DNA from: Paracoccaceae bacterium
Lineage (GTDB): Bacteria > Pseudomonadota > Alphaproteobacteria > Rhodobacterales > Rhodobacteraceae
Direction: 5' to 3'
DNA length: 64,000 bases
Assembly (NCBI GenBank): GCA_024742405.1
Contig: JANSYP010000011.1
Span: 1-64,000, forward strand
In this document: piece by piece, positions 7,627 to 16,649 of the stretch
Layout: each line of letters begins with the position of its first letter
How positions within the stretch are numbered: position 1 is the first letter of the stretch
Notes under the pieces: model-generated
What the model was told of the DNA's origin: nothing
The model's input: the letters and a program-made list of their open reading frames with translations, nothing else
Database searches by the model: none
Program-made: the position numbers and the translations under genes

Positions 7627-7641
7627 TGAGTATATCTATCA
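7627..7641. promoter_or_regulatory. TGA-N9-TCA iron-type box upstream of the DHOR operon
   Basis: TGA (7627-7629) and TCA (7639-7641) nine bases apart, inside CCTGAGT...TATCAACAAA, nearly the same extended sequence as box 2 before hemP. It sits only 22 bp upstream of the di-haem oxidoreductase start, overlapping the likely promoter, which suits a repressor active in iron-replete cells. Confidence 0.62.
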
Positions 7642-7662
7642 ACAAAAGCTGGAGCCGCCTAG

Positions 7663-9189
7663 ATGTCATGCAAGACTTTCACCATAGTGTCACTCTGTGT
7701 CGCAGGGGGAGTGGCATTCTCGGCCGGCGCGGTGGAGGGGTTGGACGACCCGCATCTGTCCGTCATCCCGCGCACGGCCGAGGAAACGGCGCGCATTCAG
7801 GCGGTGACGGAACCGACGACGGATTTCACCCAGCCCGAGCGGTTCGAGGCCATGTCCGCGGGCGCCGCAACCGTCCGGCCGCGCGCCAACCGTGATGCCT
7901 TTTCCCAGCCCTCGGCCAATATCGGCTTCGACGGAGAGCTCGATTTCAAGGTCGGCAACGGGCTTTTCAAGAAGATCTGGGTGTCGGCCCCGTCCTCCAC
8001 GCTGGCCTCCGACGGGCTCGGCCCGATCTACAACGCCCGCGCCTGCCAGCGCTGCCATATCAAGGACGGCCGCGGCCATCCGGCTGAAAATGCCGAGGAC
8101 GGCGCGGTCTCGATGTTCCTGCGCGTCTCGATCCCGGGGGGCGAGGGGCCAGAGGGGATCGAGGACTGGATCGCCACCCAGCCCGATCCGGTCTATGGGC
8201 GGCAGCTCCAGGATTTCGGCCTGCCCGGGCATCCGGCGGAATACCGGCTCAACATCACCTACGAAGAGGTCGAGGTACCGCTGTCGGACGGCGAGACCGC
8301 GACGCTCCGCAAACCGACCTACACCGCCGCCGATCTGGGCTATGGCCCGCTCCATCCCGACGCAATGCTCAGCCCCCGGGTCGCGCCGCAGATGATCGGG
8401 CTTGGCCTGCTGGAGGCCATCCCCGCCGCCGACATCCTCGCCGCCGCCGATCCCGACGATGCCGATGGCGATGGCATTTCCGGCCGGCCCAATATCGTCT
8501 GGTCGGTCGAACATGACCGCCCGATGCTGGGCCGCTTCGGGCTCAAGGCCGGGGCGCCCACGGTCAAGGAGCAATCCGCCGGGGCTTTTGTCGGCGATAT
8601 GGGGATCTCGACCCCGCTGACCCCGGCGAACTGGGGCGAATGCACCGAGGCCCAGACCGCCTGCCGCGAGGCCCGCCATGGCGGCGATGCCCGCGACGAC
8701 GGGTTTGAGATCGCGATGGAGGGTCTCGATCTGGTCACGTTCTACTCGCAAAACCTCGCCGTGCCCGCCCGCCGCGATATCGACGACCCCGAGGTGCTGC
8801 GCGGCAAGCAGCTCTTCTACGAAACCGGCTGCATCGCCTGCCACACGCCCAAGCATGTCACCCACCGACTCGACGGGCAGGACGCGCAGAGCTTCCAGCT
8901 GATCTGGCCCTATACCGACCTGCTCTTGCACGACATGGGCGAGGGGCTTGCCGACAACCGGCCCGAGGGCCGCGCCAACGGGCAGGAATGGCGCACCCCG
9001 CCGCTCTGGGGGATCGGGATGACCGAACAGGTCTCGGGCCATACCTATTTCCTCCATGACGGGCGGGCGCGCTCGCTGCTGGAGGCGGTGCTCTGGCATG
9101 GCGGAGAGGCCGAAGAGGCCCGCGACCAGGTGGTCGAGATGCCGAAATCCGACCGTGACGCCCTGATCCGCTTTCTGGAGAGCCTCTGA
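7663..9189 (+). CDS. Periplasmic di-haem oxidoreductase (DHOR, DUF1111)
   Basis: 508 aa with an N-terminal signal peptide (hydrophobic residues 5-22). Two CxxCH haem c sites are present, CQRCH at about residue 128 and CIACH at about 390, matching the DHOR 'thiol oxidoreductase' family of putative periplasmic c-type cytochromes/peroxidases. The final part has LWGIGMTEQVSGHTYFLHDG, a conserved family block. It heads an operon whose next start overlaps its stop by one base (9189). In Pseudomonas and many other proteobacteria a DHOR is found next to imelysins and a DUF1513 protein, the same order as here. It may adjust iron redox state for imelysin-linked uptake; that role is not proven. Maturation of its haems would need the ccm genes at 32.7 kb. 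Confidence 0.9.
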   Translation: MSCKTFTIVSLCVAGGVAFSAGAVEGLDDPHLSVIPRTAEETARIQAVTEPTTDFTQPERFEAMSAGAATVRPRANRDAFSQPSANIGFDGELDFKVGNGLFKKIWVSAPSSTLASDGLGPIYNARACQRCHIKDGRGHPAENAEDGAVSMFLRVSIPGGEGPEGIEDWIATQPDPVYGRQLQDFGLPGHPAEYRLNITYEEVEVPLSDGETATLRKPTYTAADLGYGPLHPDAMLSPRVAPQMIGLGLLEAIPAADILAAADPDDADGDGISGRPNIVWSVEHDRPMLGRFGLKAGAPTVKEQSAGAFVGDMGISTPLTPANWGECTEAQTACREARHGGDARDDGFEIAMEGLDLVTFYSQNLAVPARRDIDDPEVLRGKQLFYETGCIACHTPKHVTHRLDGQDAQSFQLIWPYTDLLLHDMGEGLADNRPEGRANGQEWRTPPLWGIGMTEQVSGHTYFLHDGRARSLLEAVLWHGGEAEEARDQVVEMPKSDRDALIRFLESL

Positions 9190-10193
9190 TGCGCCGCGTG
9201 CTCGCCGCCGCGCTGGTCGCGTTCTTGCCGCTGCCCGCCCTGGCCAATGACCTGCTCGCGACCGCGCTGAACGACCATCTCCTGCCGGGCTTCGGACGGC
9301 TGGAGGCCAATTCCGCGGTCCTCGCCGAGGCCGCCGCGGAAACCTGCGATCCGCAATCGCCGCGCCTGGTCGAGGCCTTCCACGACGCCTGGGACAGCTG
9401 GATCGCCGTCAGCCACCTGCGTTTCGGCCCGACCGAGACCGGAAACCGTGCCTTCGCCCTCGGCTTCTGGCCCGACACCCGCGGCGTGGTGCCGAAATCA
9501 CTCGCGAAACTGATCGCCGACGAGGATCCGATCGTGGAAGACCCCGTCGCCTTCCTCGATGTCAGCGTGGCCGCGCGGGGCTTTACGGCGCTGGAATTTC
9601 TTCTTTTCGATCCCGCCTTCGCCGATGGCTCGGACTATCACTGCGCGCTGATCCGCGCCGTAACCGGAGACATCGCCATCACCACCGCCGCCATCGCCGG
9701 CGACTGGCGTGGCGCCTATGGCGAGGCGTTCGTGGCGCCGGGCAGCGAGGGCGCGCCGTTCCGGACAGAGTCCGAGGCCCTCGCCGCGCTCTACAGCGCC
9801 ATGACCACAGGTCTCGAATTCACCGCAGACGCGCGGCTCGGCCGCCCGCTCGGGACTTTCGAGCGGCCGCGCCCGAAACGGGCCGAGGCCCGCCGCGCGA
9901 ACCGCTCGCTCCGCCATGTGCTGATCTCGGTCCAGAGCAATGCGGAGCTTGCGGCGATCCTGAGCGCCGGGCATCCCGAGGACGCCGCCGAGATCGCCGC
10001 GGCCTTCGACCGGGCCGTAGACGCCGCGCTGCGCCTGGATGATCCGGCCTTTGCCAGCGTGGCCGAGCCTGCTGGCCGGTTCCGGGTCGAGGCCCTGCAG
10101 CAGCGGGTGCGCGAGGCGCGGGACGCCGCGCGGCTCTCCATCGGCCCGCGGCTTGGCATCGCCGAGGGCTTCAACGCCCTGGACGGCGACTGA
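9189..10193 (+). CDS. Imelysin-family protein 2 (short, degenerate motif)
   Basis: 334 aa with a signal peptide (MRRVLAAALVAFLPLPALA, cleaved near residue 19). Overall layout matches imelysins: HDAWDSWIAVSHLRFGPTE near residue 65, and FWPDTRG shortly after. Where imelysin 1 has GYHAVEFLLW, this one has GFTALEFLLF, so the histidine of GxHxxE is replaced by Thr while the Glu is kept. It overlaps the DHOR gene by one base and the DUF1513 gene starts at its stop codon, giving tight coupling. The change suggests altered metal chemistry or a structural partner role for imelysin 1. Confidence 0.88.
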   Translation: MRRVLAAALVAFLPLPALANDLLATALNDHLLPGFGRLEANSAVLAEAAAETCDPQSPRLVEAFHDAWDSWIAVSHLRFGPTETGNRAFALGFWPDTRGVVPKSLAKLIADEDPIVEDPVAFLDVSVAARGFTALEFLLFDPAFADGSDYHCALIRAVTGDIAITTAAIAGDWRGAYGEAFVAPGSEGAPFRTESEALAALYSAMTTGLEFTADARLGRPLGTFERPRPKRAEARRANRSLRHVLISVQSNAELAAILSAGHPEDAAEIAAAFDRAVDAALRLDDPAFASVAEPAGRFRVEALQQRVREARDAARLSIGPRLGIAEGFNALDGD

Positions 10194-11278
10194 TGGCGAC
10201 GCGCCGCCGCGTCCTGGCCGGGCTCCTCGCCTCGGGGCTGATGCCCGCTGCTTCCTGGGCCGATGCGGGTAGCCCCGCCTATCTGGCTGCGGCACGGCGC
10301 AGCGATGGGCGCTTTATCCTCGTGGGTTTGACGGTGGACGGCATGCCGCTCTTCGATCTGCCGTTGCCCGCACGCGGCCATGCCGCCGCCGCGCACCCGG
10401 TCCGGCCCGAAGCCGTGGCCTTCGCCCGCCGCCCGGGACGGTTCGCGCTGGTGCTCGACTGCAGCACGGGCGGGCTGCTCGCCCGGCTCGACGCGCCGCC
10501 GGGGCGGCACTTCTACGGCCATGGCGCGTTCTCGGTCGATGGCACACGTCTCTTCACAACCGAAAACGACTATGGCGCGGCGCAGGGCATGATCGGCATC
10601 TGGGATGCCGCGCGGGAGTATCGGCGGCTGGGGGAGTTTCCCTCCGGCGGGGTGGGGCCCCATGACCTCCTGCGCCTGCCAGGATCGGATCAGTTGGTGG
10701 TGGCCAATGGCGGGATCGAGACCCATCCCGATAGCGGCCGGGCCAAGCTGAACCTGCCCGCGATGCGTCCGAACCTGAGCTATCTGGATCCCCACGGCAC
10801 GCTGCTGGAGCAGGTCGCGCCTGATCCGGCGCTGCACATGAACTCCATCCGCCATCTCGCGGTCGCGCCGGACGGCACTGTCGCCATCGCGTTCCAATGG
10901 CAAGGCGATCCCTACGACGCGCCGCCACTGCTGGCGCTGCACCGCCGCGGTGTGCCGCTGACATACTGCGAGGCACCCCCGCCGCTGCACCGGCAAATGC
11001 ACGGGTATGGCGGCAGCATCGCGGTGTCGGAATCCGGCGACGAGGTCGCAATCACCTCCCCGCGTGGCGGTATGGTGCAGGTTTTCGACCTGGCGCTGGG
11101 CGCGTTCGTCGCAGCCCACGAACTCGCGGACGTTTGTGGTGTGAGCGCGCAGAAAAGCGGATTTCTCGTCACCACCGGCACAGGTGCGGTGCATGGGCTG
11201 CGCGGTGATGTTCTCCGGTCTGCCGGCAGCCACGCGCTGCAGTGGGACAACCACCTGGTCGGGCTGGCACAGATCTAG
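10193..11278 (+). CDS. DUF1513 protein, exported beta-propeller-like
   Basis: 361 aa. The start TRRRVLAGLLASG is followed by a hydrophobic stretch and ASWA, a plausible twin-arginine signal peptide. The body shows repeated short blocks (GRFALVLDC, GRHFYGHGAFSVDGTRLFTTEND, GVGPHDLLRLPGSDQLVVANGGIETHPDSG split across blades) typical of DUF1513, which resembles a WD/YVTN beta-propeller. It is the last gene of the DHOR-imelysin operon, overlapping by one base. The family travels with imelysins and DHOR in many proteobacteria; its biochemical task is unknown. A Tat signal would imply folding in the cytoplasm before export. Confidence 0.88.
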   Translation: MATRRRVLAGLLASGLMPAASWADAGSPAYLAAARRSDGRFILVGLTVDGMPLFDLPLPARGHAAAAHPVRPEAVAFARRPGRFALVLDCSTGGLLARLDAPPGRHFYGHGAFSVDGTRLFTTENDYGAAQGMIGIWDAAREYRRLGEFPSGGVGPHDLLRLPGSDQLVVANGGIETHPDSGRAKLNLPAMRPNLSYLDPHGTLLEQVAPDPALHMNSIRHLAVAPDGTVAIAFQWQGDPYDAPPLLALHRRGVPLTYCEAPPPLHRQMHGYGGSIAVSESGDEVAITSPRGGMVQVFDLALGAFVAAHELADVCGVSAQKSGFLVTTGTGAVHGLRGDVLRSAGSHALQWDNHLVGLAQI

Positions 11279-11363
11279 GCCGCGCCATTCGCGGATCCGG
11301 GGGGAGGGCGGCGCGCGCCGGACACCGCATCGGTATCGTTTGGGACGCGCGCCGTGCGTTGGC

Positions 11364-12638
11364 TCAGGCCGCGCGGGGACGCCGGGGGCGCCGGCGCTTC
11401 TGCCCCGAGGGTTTTCCATGGCCTGGCCCGTTGGCCGGTTTAGCGCCGTGGAAGCGTTGTCCGCCACCACCACCTCCTCGGCGCCGCGGTTTCGCCGCAC
11501 TGACCGCCGCCGGCTTGGTACCGCCAGCCACAGGCACTTCGATCTTCATCAGCCGTTCGATCTGGTTCAGCAGATCGACCTCCTCGGCGGAGCAAAAGGC
11601 AATCGCCTCGCCCTCGCGCCCGGCCCGTGCCGTGCGCCCGATCCGGTGCACGTAGTTTTCCGGCACTTCGGGCAATTCATAGTTGATCACGTAGGCGACG
11701 CCCGGAATGTCGATTCCGCGGGCGGCTACATCGGTGGCCACCAGGATCCTCACTGTGCCGTCGCGAAACGCCTTGATCGCGCGGTCGCGTTGGCCTTGGC
11801 TCTTGTTGCCATGGATCGAGGCCGCGTTGTAGCCATCGGCTACGAGCCCCTTCATCAGCTTTTCCGAGCCGTGCTTCGTGCGCCCGAAGACCAGCGTCAG
11901 CGCTTCGGGATCGCGCGACAGGATCTCACGCAACTTTCCGGGCTTTTCCGCCTTTTCGACGAAATGCACCGATTGGGCGATCTTGTCGACGGCCTTGCCC
12001 GGAGCGGCGACCTGTACCCGTCGCGGCTCGGTCAGATAGGCGCGGCTCAACTCTTCCATCTGCTTGGGCATGGTGGCGGAAAAGAGCATCGTCTGGCGCG
12101 GGCTGCCCAGGCGTGGCGCGATTTTGCGCAGCGCGTGAATAAAGCCCATGTCGAGCATCTGGTCGGCCTCGTCGAGCACCAGATAGCGCGCACTGCCGAG
12201 CTCCACCGCGCGGCGGTCCATCAGGTCGATCAGCCGTCCGGGCGTGGCGACAAGGATGTCGGTGCCGCGGCTGAGCAGGTTGATCTGCTTGCCGATCGAC
12301 TGGCCACCGACGACGGTGTTGACGCGCAGCTTTGTGCCGGCGGTCAGCCCACGCAGGGCTTCGGCGATTTGATTGACCAGCTCGCGGGTCGGCCCGAGGA
12401 TCAGAGCCTTGACCGTCTTGGGTTCCGGCTTGCCCGGCATCTCCAGCAGGTGGTGGACGAGTGGTAGGCCAAAGGCCAGCGTCTTGCCGGTACCCGTCTG
12501 GGCGAGGCCGAGCACGTCATGACCTGCCAGCGCCAGCGGGATCGCCTGGGTCTGGATCGGGGTGGGATCGGTAAAACCAGCACGCACGAGCGTCTGGGTA
12601 AGCTCCGGCGCGAGGCCGAGCGTTTCGAAGTCTGACAA
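11364..12638 (-). CDS. DEAD-box RNA helicase, RhlE-like
   Basis: 424 aa from a TTG start at 12638, chosen because AGGAAA precedes it and the protein then begins LSDFETLGL, the usual start of RhlE-type helicases; the longer frame to 12872 has unlikely sequence. ATP-dependent RNA unwinding, with roles in ribosome assembly, mRNA decay and cold growth. Motifs in order: Q motif (GFTDPTPIQ), AQTGTGKT (I), PTRELVNQI (Ia), TPGRL, DEAD (II), SAT (III), then RILVATDVAARGIDI (V) and HRIGRTARAG (VI). The C-terminus is a basic Gly/Arg/Lys-rich tail, typical of RNA binding. Monocistronic, converging on the DUF1513 operon. Confidence 0.95.
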   Translation of the reverse strand: MSDFETLGLAPELTQTLVRAGFTDPTPIQTQAIPLALAGHDVLGLAQTGTGKTLAFGLPLVHHLLEMPGKPEPKTVKALILGPTRELVNQIAEALRGLTAGTKLRVNTVVGGQSIGKQINLLSRGTDILVATPGRLIDLMDRRAVELGSARYLVLDEADQMLDMGFIHALRKIAPRLGSPRQTMLFSATMPKQMEELSRAYLTEPRRVQVAAPGKAVDKIAQSVHFVEKAEKPGKLREILSRDPEALTLVFGRTKHGSEKLMKGLVADGYNAASIHGNKSQGQRDRAIKAFRDGTVRILVATDVAARGIDIPGVAYVINYELPEVPENYVHRIGRTARAGREGEAIAFCSAEEVDLLNQIERLMKIEVPVAGGTKPAAVSAAKPRRRGGGGGGQRFHGAKPANGPGHGKPSGQKRRRPRRPRAA

Positions 12639-13222
12639 ATTATTTCCTTTTTGCTCCGCTAAGCCCGACAGGACCCGTGCAGCCATGAACTGGGGCCGCG
12701 TCCAACGCGGCACCACAAGGGTTGGGCAAAGCGCATGTCCGGGACGTATTCCCGGCCGTCCGGCCTTGCATCCAGAACCCTGCGTGATGGGGACCTGAGG
12801 AGTGAAAGCGCTGCTGTGCCTGGAATGGCAGAGCCTGCTCACGCGGCGACGCTTGGGCTGCAGGTGGTGCAAAATGCCTGCGCTGTCAAGCGCTGCAGTG
12901 CGTCATCGCGGCTCTGTGGCGGGTTCGCCGCCATCGGGAAAAGCATACCTGGTGCGGGGGATCGGTGCCTCGCACTCTTGGGGCGTGCGCACGGCCCGCT
13001 CGTCGTCGCCGGGCTCCGGTGTTCGCACCGTCCCTCCACGCGTGCGGCAATTCCTCGGCCAACGAGGTGCCCGAGTGAAGACCGCCGGTCCGCGGACAGA
13101 TCCGAAAGATGTGGCGGCCGTCGAAGCTGGCAGCTATTGCCTGCCGTCGATCGCCAGGAGGCCACGCTAGCAACGGTAGTGCCCGGTGCATCGGGATTCA
13201 GGGATTGGCGCTTCGTTTTGCA
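12639..13222. other. Intergenic region, no gene seen
   Basis: Nearly 600 bp between the start of the helicase gene and the end of the porin gene (both minus strand). The frames that stay open here have poor sequence character and no ribosome sites. It presumably holds the helicase promoter. No terminator with a clear stem and T-run was found for the porin transcript. Confidence 0.5.
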
Positions 13223-14410
13223 CTAGAACAGAAACCGCCCGCGCAGGCCCAAGATCGCAATTCTGTTCTGAGAGTCGGTCAGCAGCGGGTTGTCGATGAG
13301 CTGGATCGACGGTGTGATCTGCAGGCTCGGAGACAGCGAAAAACGATAGAACGCTTCTGCCGTGAACTGCCGCCCATCGATCCCGTCGGCCTCGGCCCAG
13401 TTCAGGCCCAGCCCGGCAAGATCGGTGTTGCGCCGGTACCAGCCGATCCCCGTTGAGAGCGCGCGTTTGTAGAGGGCAGCCTTGCCCTCGCTGACACCGG
13501 CACGCAGGAAGGGCATCCACCGGTTGTCCAGAAACCAGGCCGCCGAGAAGGTCGCGCCCTTGTCGCCTGCGCGGCTGCCGTCGCGCGCCGCGTCCGACTG
13601 CCAGAACGTGACATGGATATTGTCGAAATAGATCCGGTCAGGACCGCTGGTGACGCCGATTTCGAGGCTCTTGAAGGTCTCACCGCTGTCGAAGATGTCG
13701 AAATCCGGCTCGGCCGGATCGCCATTGGCGTCCGCCACGCTGGCGATGGCATAGAACTTTTGGCCAAGCCGGACGCCGCCGGCCAGCCCCAGCCCCTGAT
13801 TGGGGGCATTGATCGTGGGATTGGTGTTGAACGCGAGATTCTGGAAGGAGGAATAGGGGCTGACCAGCCCGTAAACATCAAGAAAGTCGGTCACGTCCAA
13901 CTGCCCAGCCTGCAGGGTGAACCGCCCTTCGGGATCGCGGTAGGTGTAGAACAGGTTCGTGAGCGCGGTGCCGATATCCGAAAAGGCAGTGCCAGTGATC
14001 GACAGGGCGCCGTTTTCGAACCCGAAATTCTGCGGTGCGATGTCGGTGCCATAGGTATGCCGGTTCTCGACCTTGAAGGTCACGCTGCTCGGACCTCCGG
14101 CCCCGATGGTGCCGAAAACCCGGGCGATGCCGCCGGCGGCCCGGTCTGCGCCCGCGTCATTGTCGGACCACTGGCCGAGGGCGAGGTAGTCGGCGCCGAA
14201 GCTGAGTCCCTTCTCCGTCAGTCCGTCGCGCCACGCATATAGTCCGGGCAGTGCGCCGCGCGGGAAATCGGACCGGAACTGGGGGTCCGTCACCCCATCC
14301 CCGAGCACGAAGTCCGCCGCAACGGACGAGGGGCCCGAAAGGCCGGCTTCCTGAGCCGGCAGAGCCGTGGCGAACATCAGCAGGAGAAGCGCAAGGACTG
14401 TTCGGGTCAT
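13223..14410 (-). CDS. Outer-membrane carbohydrate porin, OprB family
   Basis: 395 aa from the ATG at 14410, followed by a signal peptide (TRTVLALLLLMFATALPAQ). The body alternates hydrophobic and polar residues as in a beta-barrel and ends RIAILGLRGRFLF, a proper terminal strand with C-terminal Phe for BAM insertion. Blocks such as TFKVENRHTYG, NLFYTYRDPEGRFTLQAGQLDVTDFLDVYG and LAGGVRLGQKFYAIASVADANGDP fit OprB/carbohydrate-selective porins. It is the last gene of a run of exported proteins (dipeptidase 56 bp upstream), so it may admit the substrate those hydrolases use. The solute is not evident; OprB likeness does not prove sugar. Confidence 0.82.
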   Translation of the reverse strand: MTRTVLALLLLMFATALPAQEAGLSGPSSVAADFVLGDGVTDPQFRSDFPRGALPGLYAWRDGLTEKGLSFGADYLALGQWSDNDAGADRAAGGIARVFGTIGAGGPSSVTFKVENRHTYGTDIAPQNFGFENGALSITGTAFSDIGTALTNLFYTYRDPEGRFTLQAGQLDVTDFLDVYGLVSPYSSFQNLAFNTNPTINAPNQGLGLAGGVRLGQKFYAIASVADANGDPAEPDFDIFDSGETFKSLEIGVTSGPDRIYFDNIHVTFWQSDAARDGSRAGDKGATFSAAWFLDNRWMPFLRAGVSEGKAALYKRALSTGIGWYRRNTDLAGLGLNWAEADGIDGRQFTAEAFYRFSLSPSLQITPSIQLIDNPLLTDSQNRIAILGLRGRFLF

Positions 14411-14465
14411 TTCGGGTCCGGACTTGAAGGATGCCCCCTTATGTGTGTCTCGCAGTGAGAGGGGC

Positions 14466-15710
14466 TCAGCGGGTAAAGAACTGGCGTTGAAACTCTTCCC
14501 TGAGGCGCAGCCGTTCGGGGTATTCCTCAAGAAACTGCTCGGGCGGCTTGCCCTCCCAGACCTGGGCATAGACCCGCATCTTGTTGCCGCCGTAGATCTT
14601 GGCGAGATCCTCGTTGGTATACCCGCGCGCCCAGAGATCGTCGGTGATGGCCGCGAGGATCTTCGCCAGCTCGCCATTTCCGGTCGCGCCCTTGTCGAAA
14701 GCGTCGATCATGTAGCCGCCATCGTCGTACATCGCGGCATTGGCCTTGGCGAAGTTCACCACCAGCTCGGTCGAGAACATGTCGTCGGTGGCGATGCCCA
14801 CATGGTCCACGCCAACCAGCTTCACATAGTAGTCGATCATGTCCGCGGCCTGCTTCGGAGAGATATCCTCCGGCCAGATCCCGTCCATCATCCATTCGGT
14901 GAAGGTGGGCGAGACATAGCCGCCGGACTTCGCCGCGCGGAGCGCTTCGTCATCCGGGATCGCCCGATAGCACCCCATAGGCGTGGCGTCCGGCGCGCTT
15001 TTGTAGAGCCCGGCAGGGACGGAATGCGTGTAGACATATGGGACGCCGGGATAGGTTTCATCCATGTGGTCCATGGCGTCGTTGGCGGTCTTCGAGCCTG
15101 TATGGCTGAGGTCGAGCAGGATGCCGAAGCGCACCATTTCGTCGATGACCGACTTGCCCCAGGGCGTCAGCCCGATGTCGCGGCCGTTTTGGGCCGCAAG
15201 CTGACCGGAACCGGTACGGAAGATGTCATTGTAGGCAAGGATCATGGATTTTATCCCCATATCCTTGAGCAACGCCATTTTCTTCAGGTCGCCGTTCAGG
15301 ATCGTCGCCGTCTGGCTGTTCCAGATCACCGCCGTCCTGCCCTGCAGATGGGCCGCCTCGATGTCGCGCGTTTCGTTGACGATCAGATACTTGTCCGGCT
15401 GCTCGGCCATCGCGGCTCTGAAATGGTAATGCTGCTCGAGCAAGGTCTCGAAAGACATGTCGGCTGCGGCCAGCGTCATCTCGTGCCCCGTGACACCATT
15501 GTCCCGTGCGCGTTCGAAATACTCATGCAACTGCTCGTATCCGGTCCAGCCGGTTCCATAGGGGCTCGCCAGCATCCCGATTACGATCGTGTCCATGACG
15601 AACTGCTTGGCGTCGTCCGATGCGGGCCAGGTCTTGGATTGCTCGCTGGCATGGGCCGCGGGCAGCAGGCTGAAACCGGCCGCGATCATGGCGGTGATGA
15701 GTGTTTTCAC
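14466..15710 (-). CDS. Exported M19 (renal dipeptidase-like) family protein
   Basis: 414 aa from a GTG start at 15710 with GGAG upstream; a signal peptide follows ([20 protein letters not shown]). Later M19 blocks are good: [59 protein letters not shown] and [14 protein letters not shown]. The N-terminal HxD metal motif usual in membrane dipeptidases (DGHND or similar) is not visible; the equivalent place reads [15 protein letters not shown]. It may therefore be an active variant with different ligands or an inactive homologue. Classical members cleave dipeptides with D- or L- C-terminal residues. It sits in the exported-protein operon between the porin and a DUF3299 protein. Confidence 0.83.
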   Translation of the reverse strand: MKTLITAMIAAGFSLLPAAHASEQSKTWPASDDAKQFVMDTIVIGMLASPYGTGWTGYEQLHEYFERARDNGVTGHEMTLAAADMSFETLLEQHYHFRAAMAEQPDKYLIVNETRDIEAAHLQGRTAVIWNSQTATILNGDLKKMALLKDMGIKSMILAYNDIFRTGSGQLAAQNGRDIGLTPWGKSVIDEMVRFGILLDLSHTGSKTANDAMDHMDETYPGVPYVYTHSVPAGLYKSAPDATPMGCYRAIPDDEALRAAKSGGYVSPTFTEWMMDGIWPEDISPKQAADMIDYYVKLVGVDHVGIATDDMFSTELVVNFAKANAAMYDDGGYMIDAFDKGATGNGELAKILAAITDDLWARGYTNEDLAKIYGGNKMRVYAQVWEGKPPEQFLEEYPERLRLREEFQRQFFTR

Positions 15711-15816
15711 GTCCGTCTCTCCAAGTCCTCTGTGCTTTTGCACGTCGTTTGCCGCCAGCCCTCTCACAGGGTCCTTTGGTGGCTAGGACCGCGGGATCTC
15801 GTCATCCAGAACGTTT

Positions 15817-16593
15817 CTACTGTGTCGGCGCGGAGTGAGGGGGTGCGGAGTCCGAGGCGCGCAGGCGCTCGGCAATGGACGCTGCGCCAGTGCTCGTCGC
15901 GCCGCCGTCTGCTTTGATCGGCTTTTGTGCAAGAGACTGCAGCGTTTCTGCCTCCAGCGCGAAGGTCGCGCGCATGGGCACGATACCATCGACCACGCGC
16001 ATCACCTGTTCGCTTGGGGCGATGTCGATCCGCCCCGTGACCTGCACCGGTTCATGCATGCGATGCACGCGCTCGCCGTCCGGATACCGGATGCGGATCA
16101 TCTGGTTTGGGTTCGGGGGCGGCATGTGGCTGCACATGCCACGTTCCGGCACCAGGTATGCGACTTCGCTGCCATCGGCATCTGGTGGGGCCGGGATCGC
16201 GAAGCCTCTCATCGTGACGGTCAAACCATCCACGGACGGGTTACCGGACATCGCTGCCGCCTCGCGCCGCTCCGCCACGATCCAGCGTTGCGACAGGATC
16301 CAGTCGACGTCGACTCCGGCATCCGTCAGTGTCGCTTCGGTATCATCGAGGCGTGCCCTGATACGTGCACGAGGGTCCGGGTCGATATCCTCGCTCTCCA
16401 GACGCTCTCGCAGGCGGACGACGGTGACAAGGTCGCTCAACTGCTCCGGTGACAGGGCGGCGTAGGGATCGTCGAACTCCTGCGCCGCCTCGTCGACCAG
16501 AGCCGCCCAGCCGAGACGGACGACGTCCGACGCCGAGGAGTGCGCCCACAGGACCGATAGGAGCATCGTGGAACAAAGGGTCACGTATCGCAT
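15817..16593 (-). CDS. DUF3299 domain exported protein
   Basis: 258 aa with a signal peptide (about residues 1-22). The conserved core at about residues 125-185, MRGFAIPAPPDADGSEVAYL and the CSHMPPPNPNQMIRI block, is characteristic of DUF3299. Members are small periplasmic proteins of unknown role, often near ABC or MacB-type transporters. The single Cys-His (MCSHMPPP) is invariant in what is known of the family and may bind metal. The acidic N-terminal third is helical. It lies 56 bp downstream of the amidohydrolase and 107 bp upstream of the M19 gene, so cotranscription is likely. Confidence 0.8.
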   Translation of the reverse strand: MRYVTLCSTMLLSVLWAHSSASDVVRLGWAALVDEAAQEFDDPYAALSPEQLSDLVTVVRLRERLESEDIDPDPRARIRARLDDTEATLTDAGVDVDWILSQRWIVAERREAAAMSGNPSVDGLTVTMRGFAIPAPPDADGSEVAYLVPERGMCSHMPPPNPNQMIRIRYPDGERVHRMHEPVQVTGRIDIAPSEQVMRVVDGIVPMRATFALEAETLQSLAQKPIKADGGATSTGAASIAERLRASDSAPPHSAPTQ

Positions 16594-16649
16594 TCAGTGG
16601 ACCTCGCAGAGCTTTGGGCCGCGTCCGATGGCACGGCCCTTTGAGCGTA

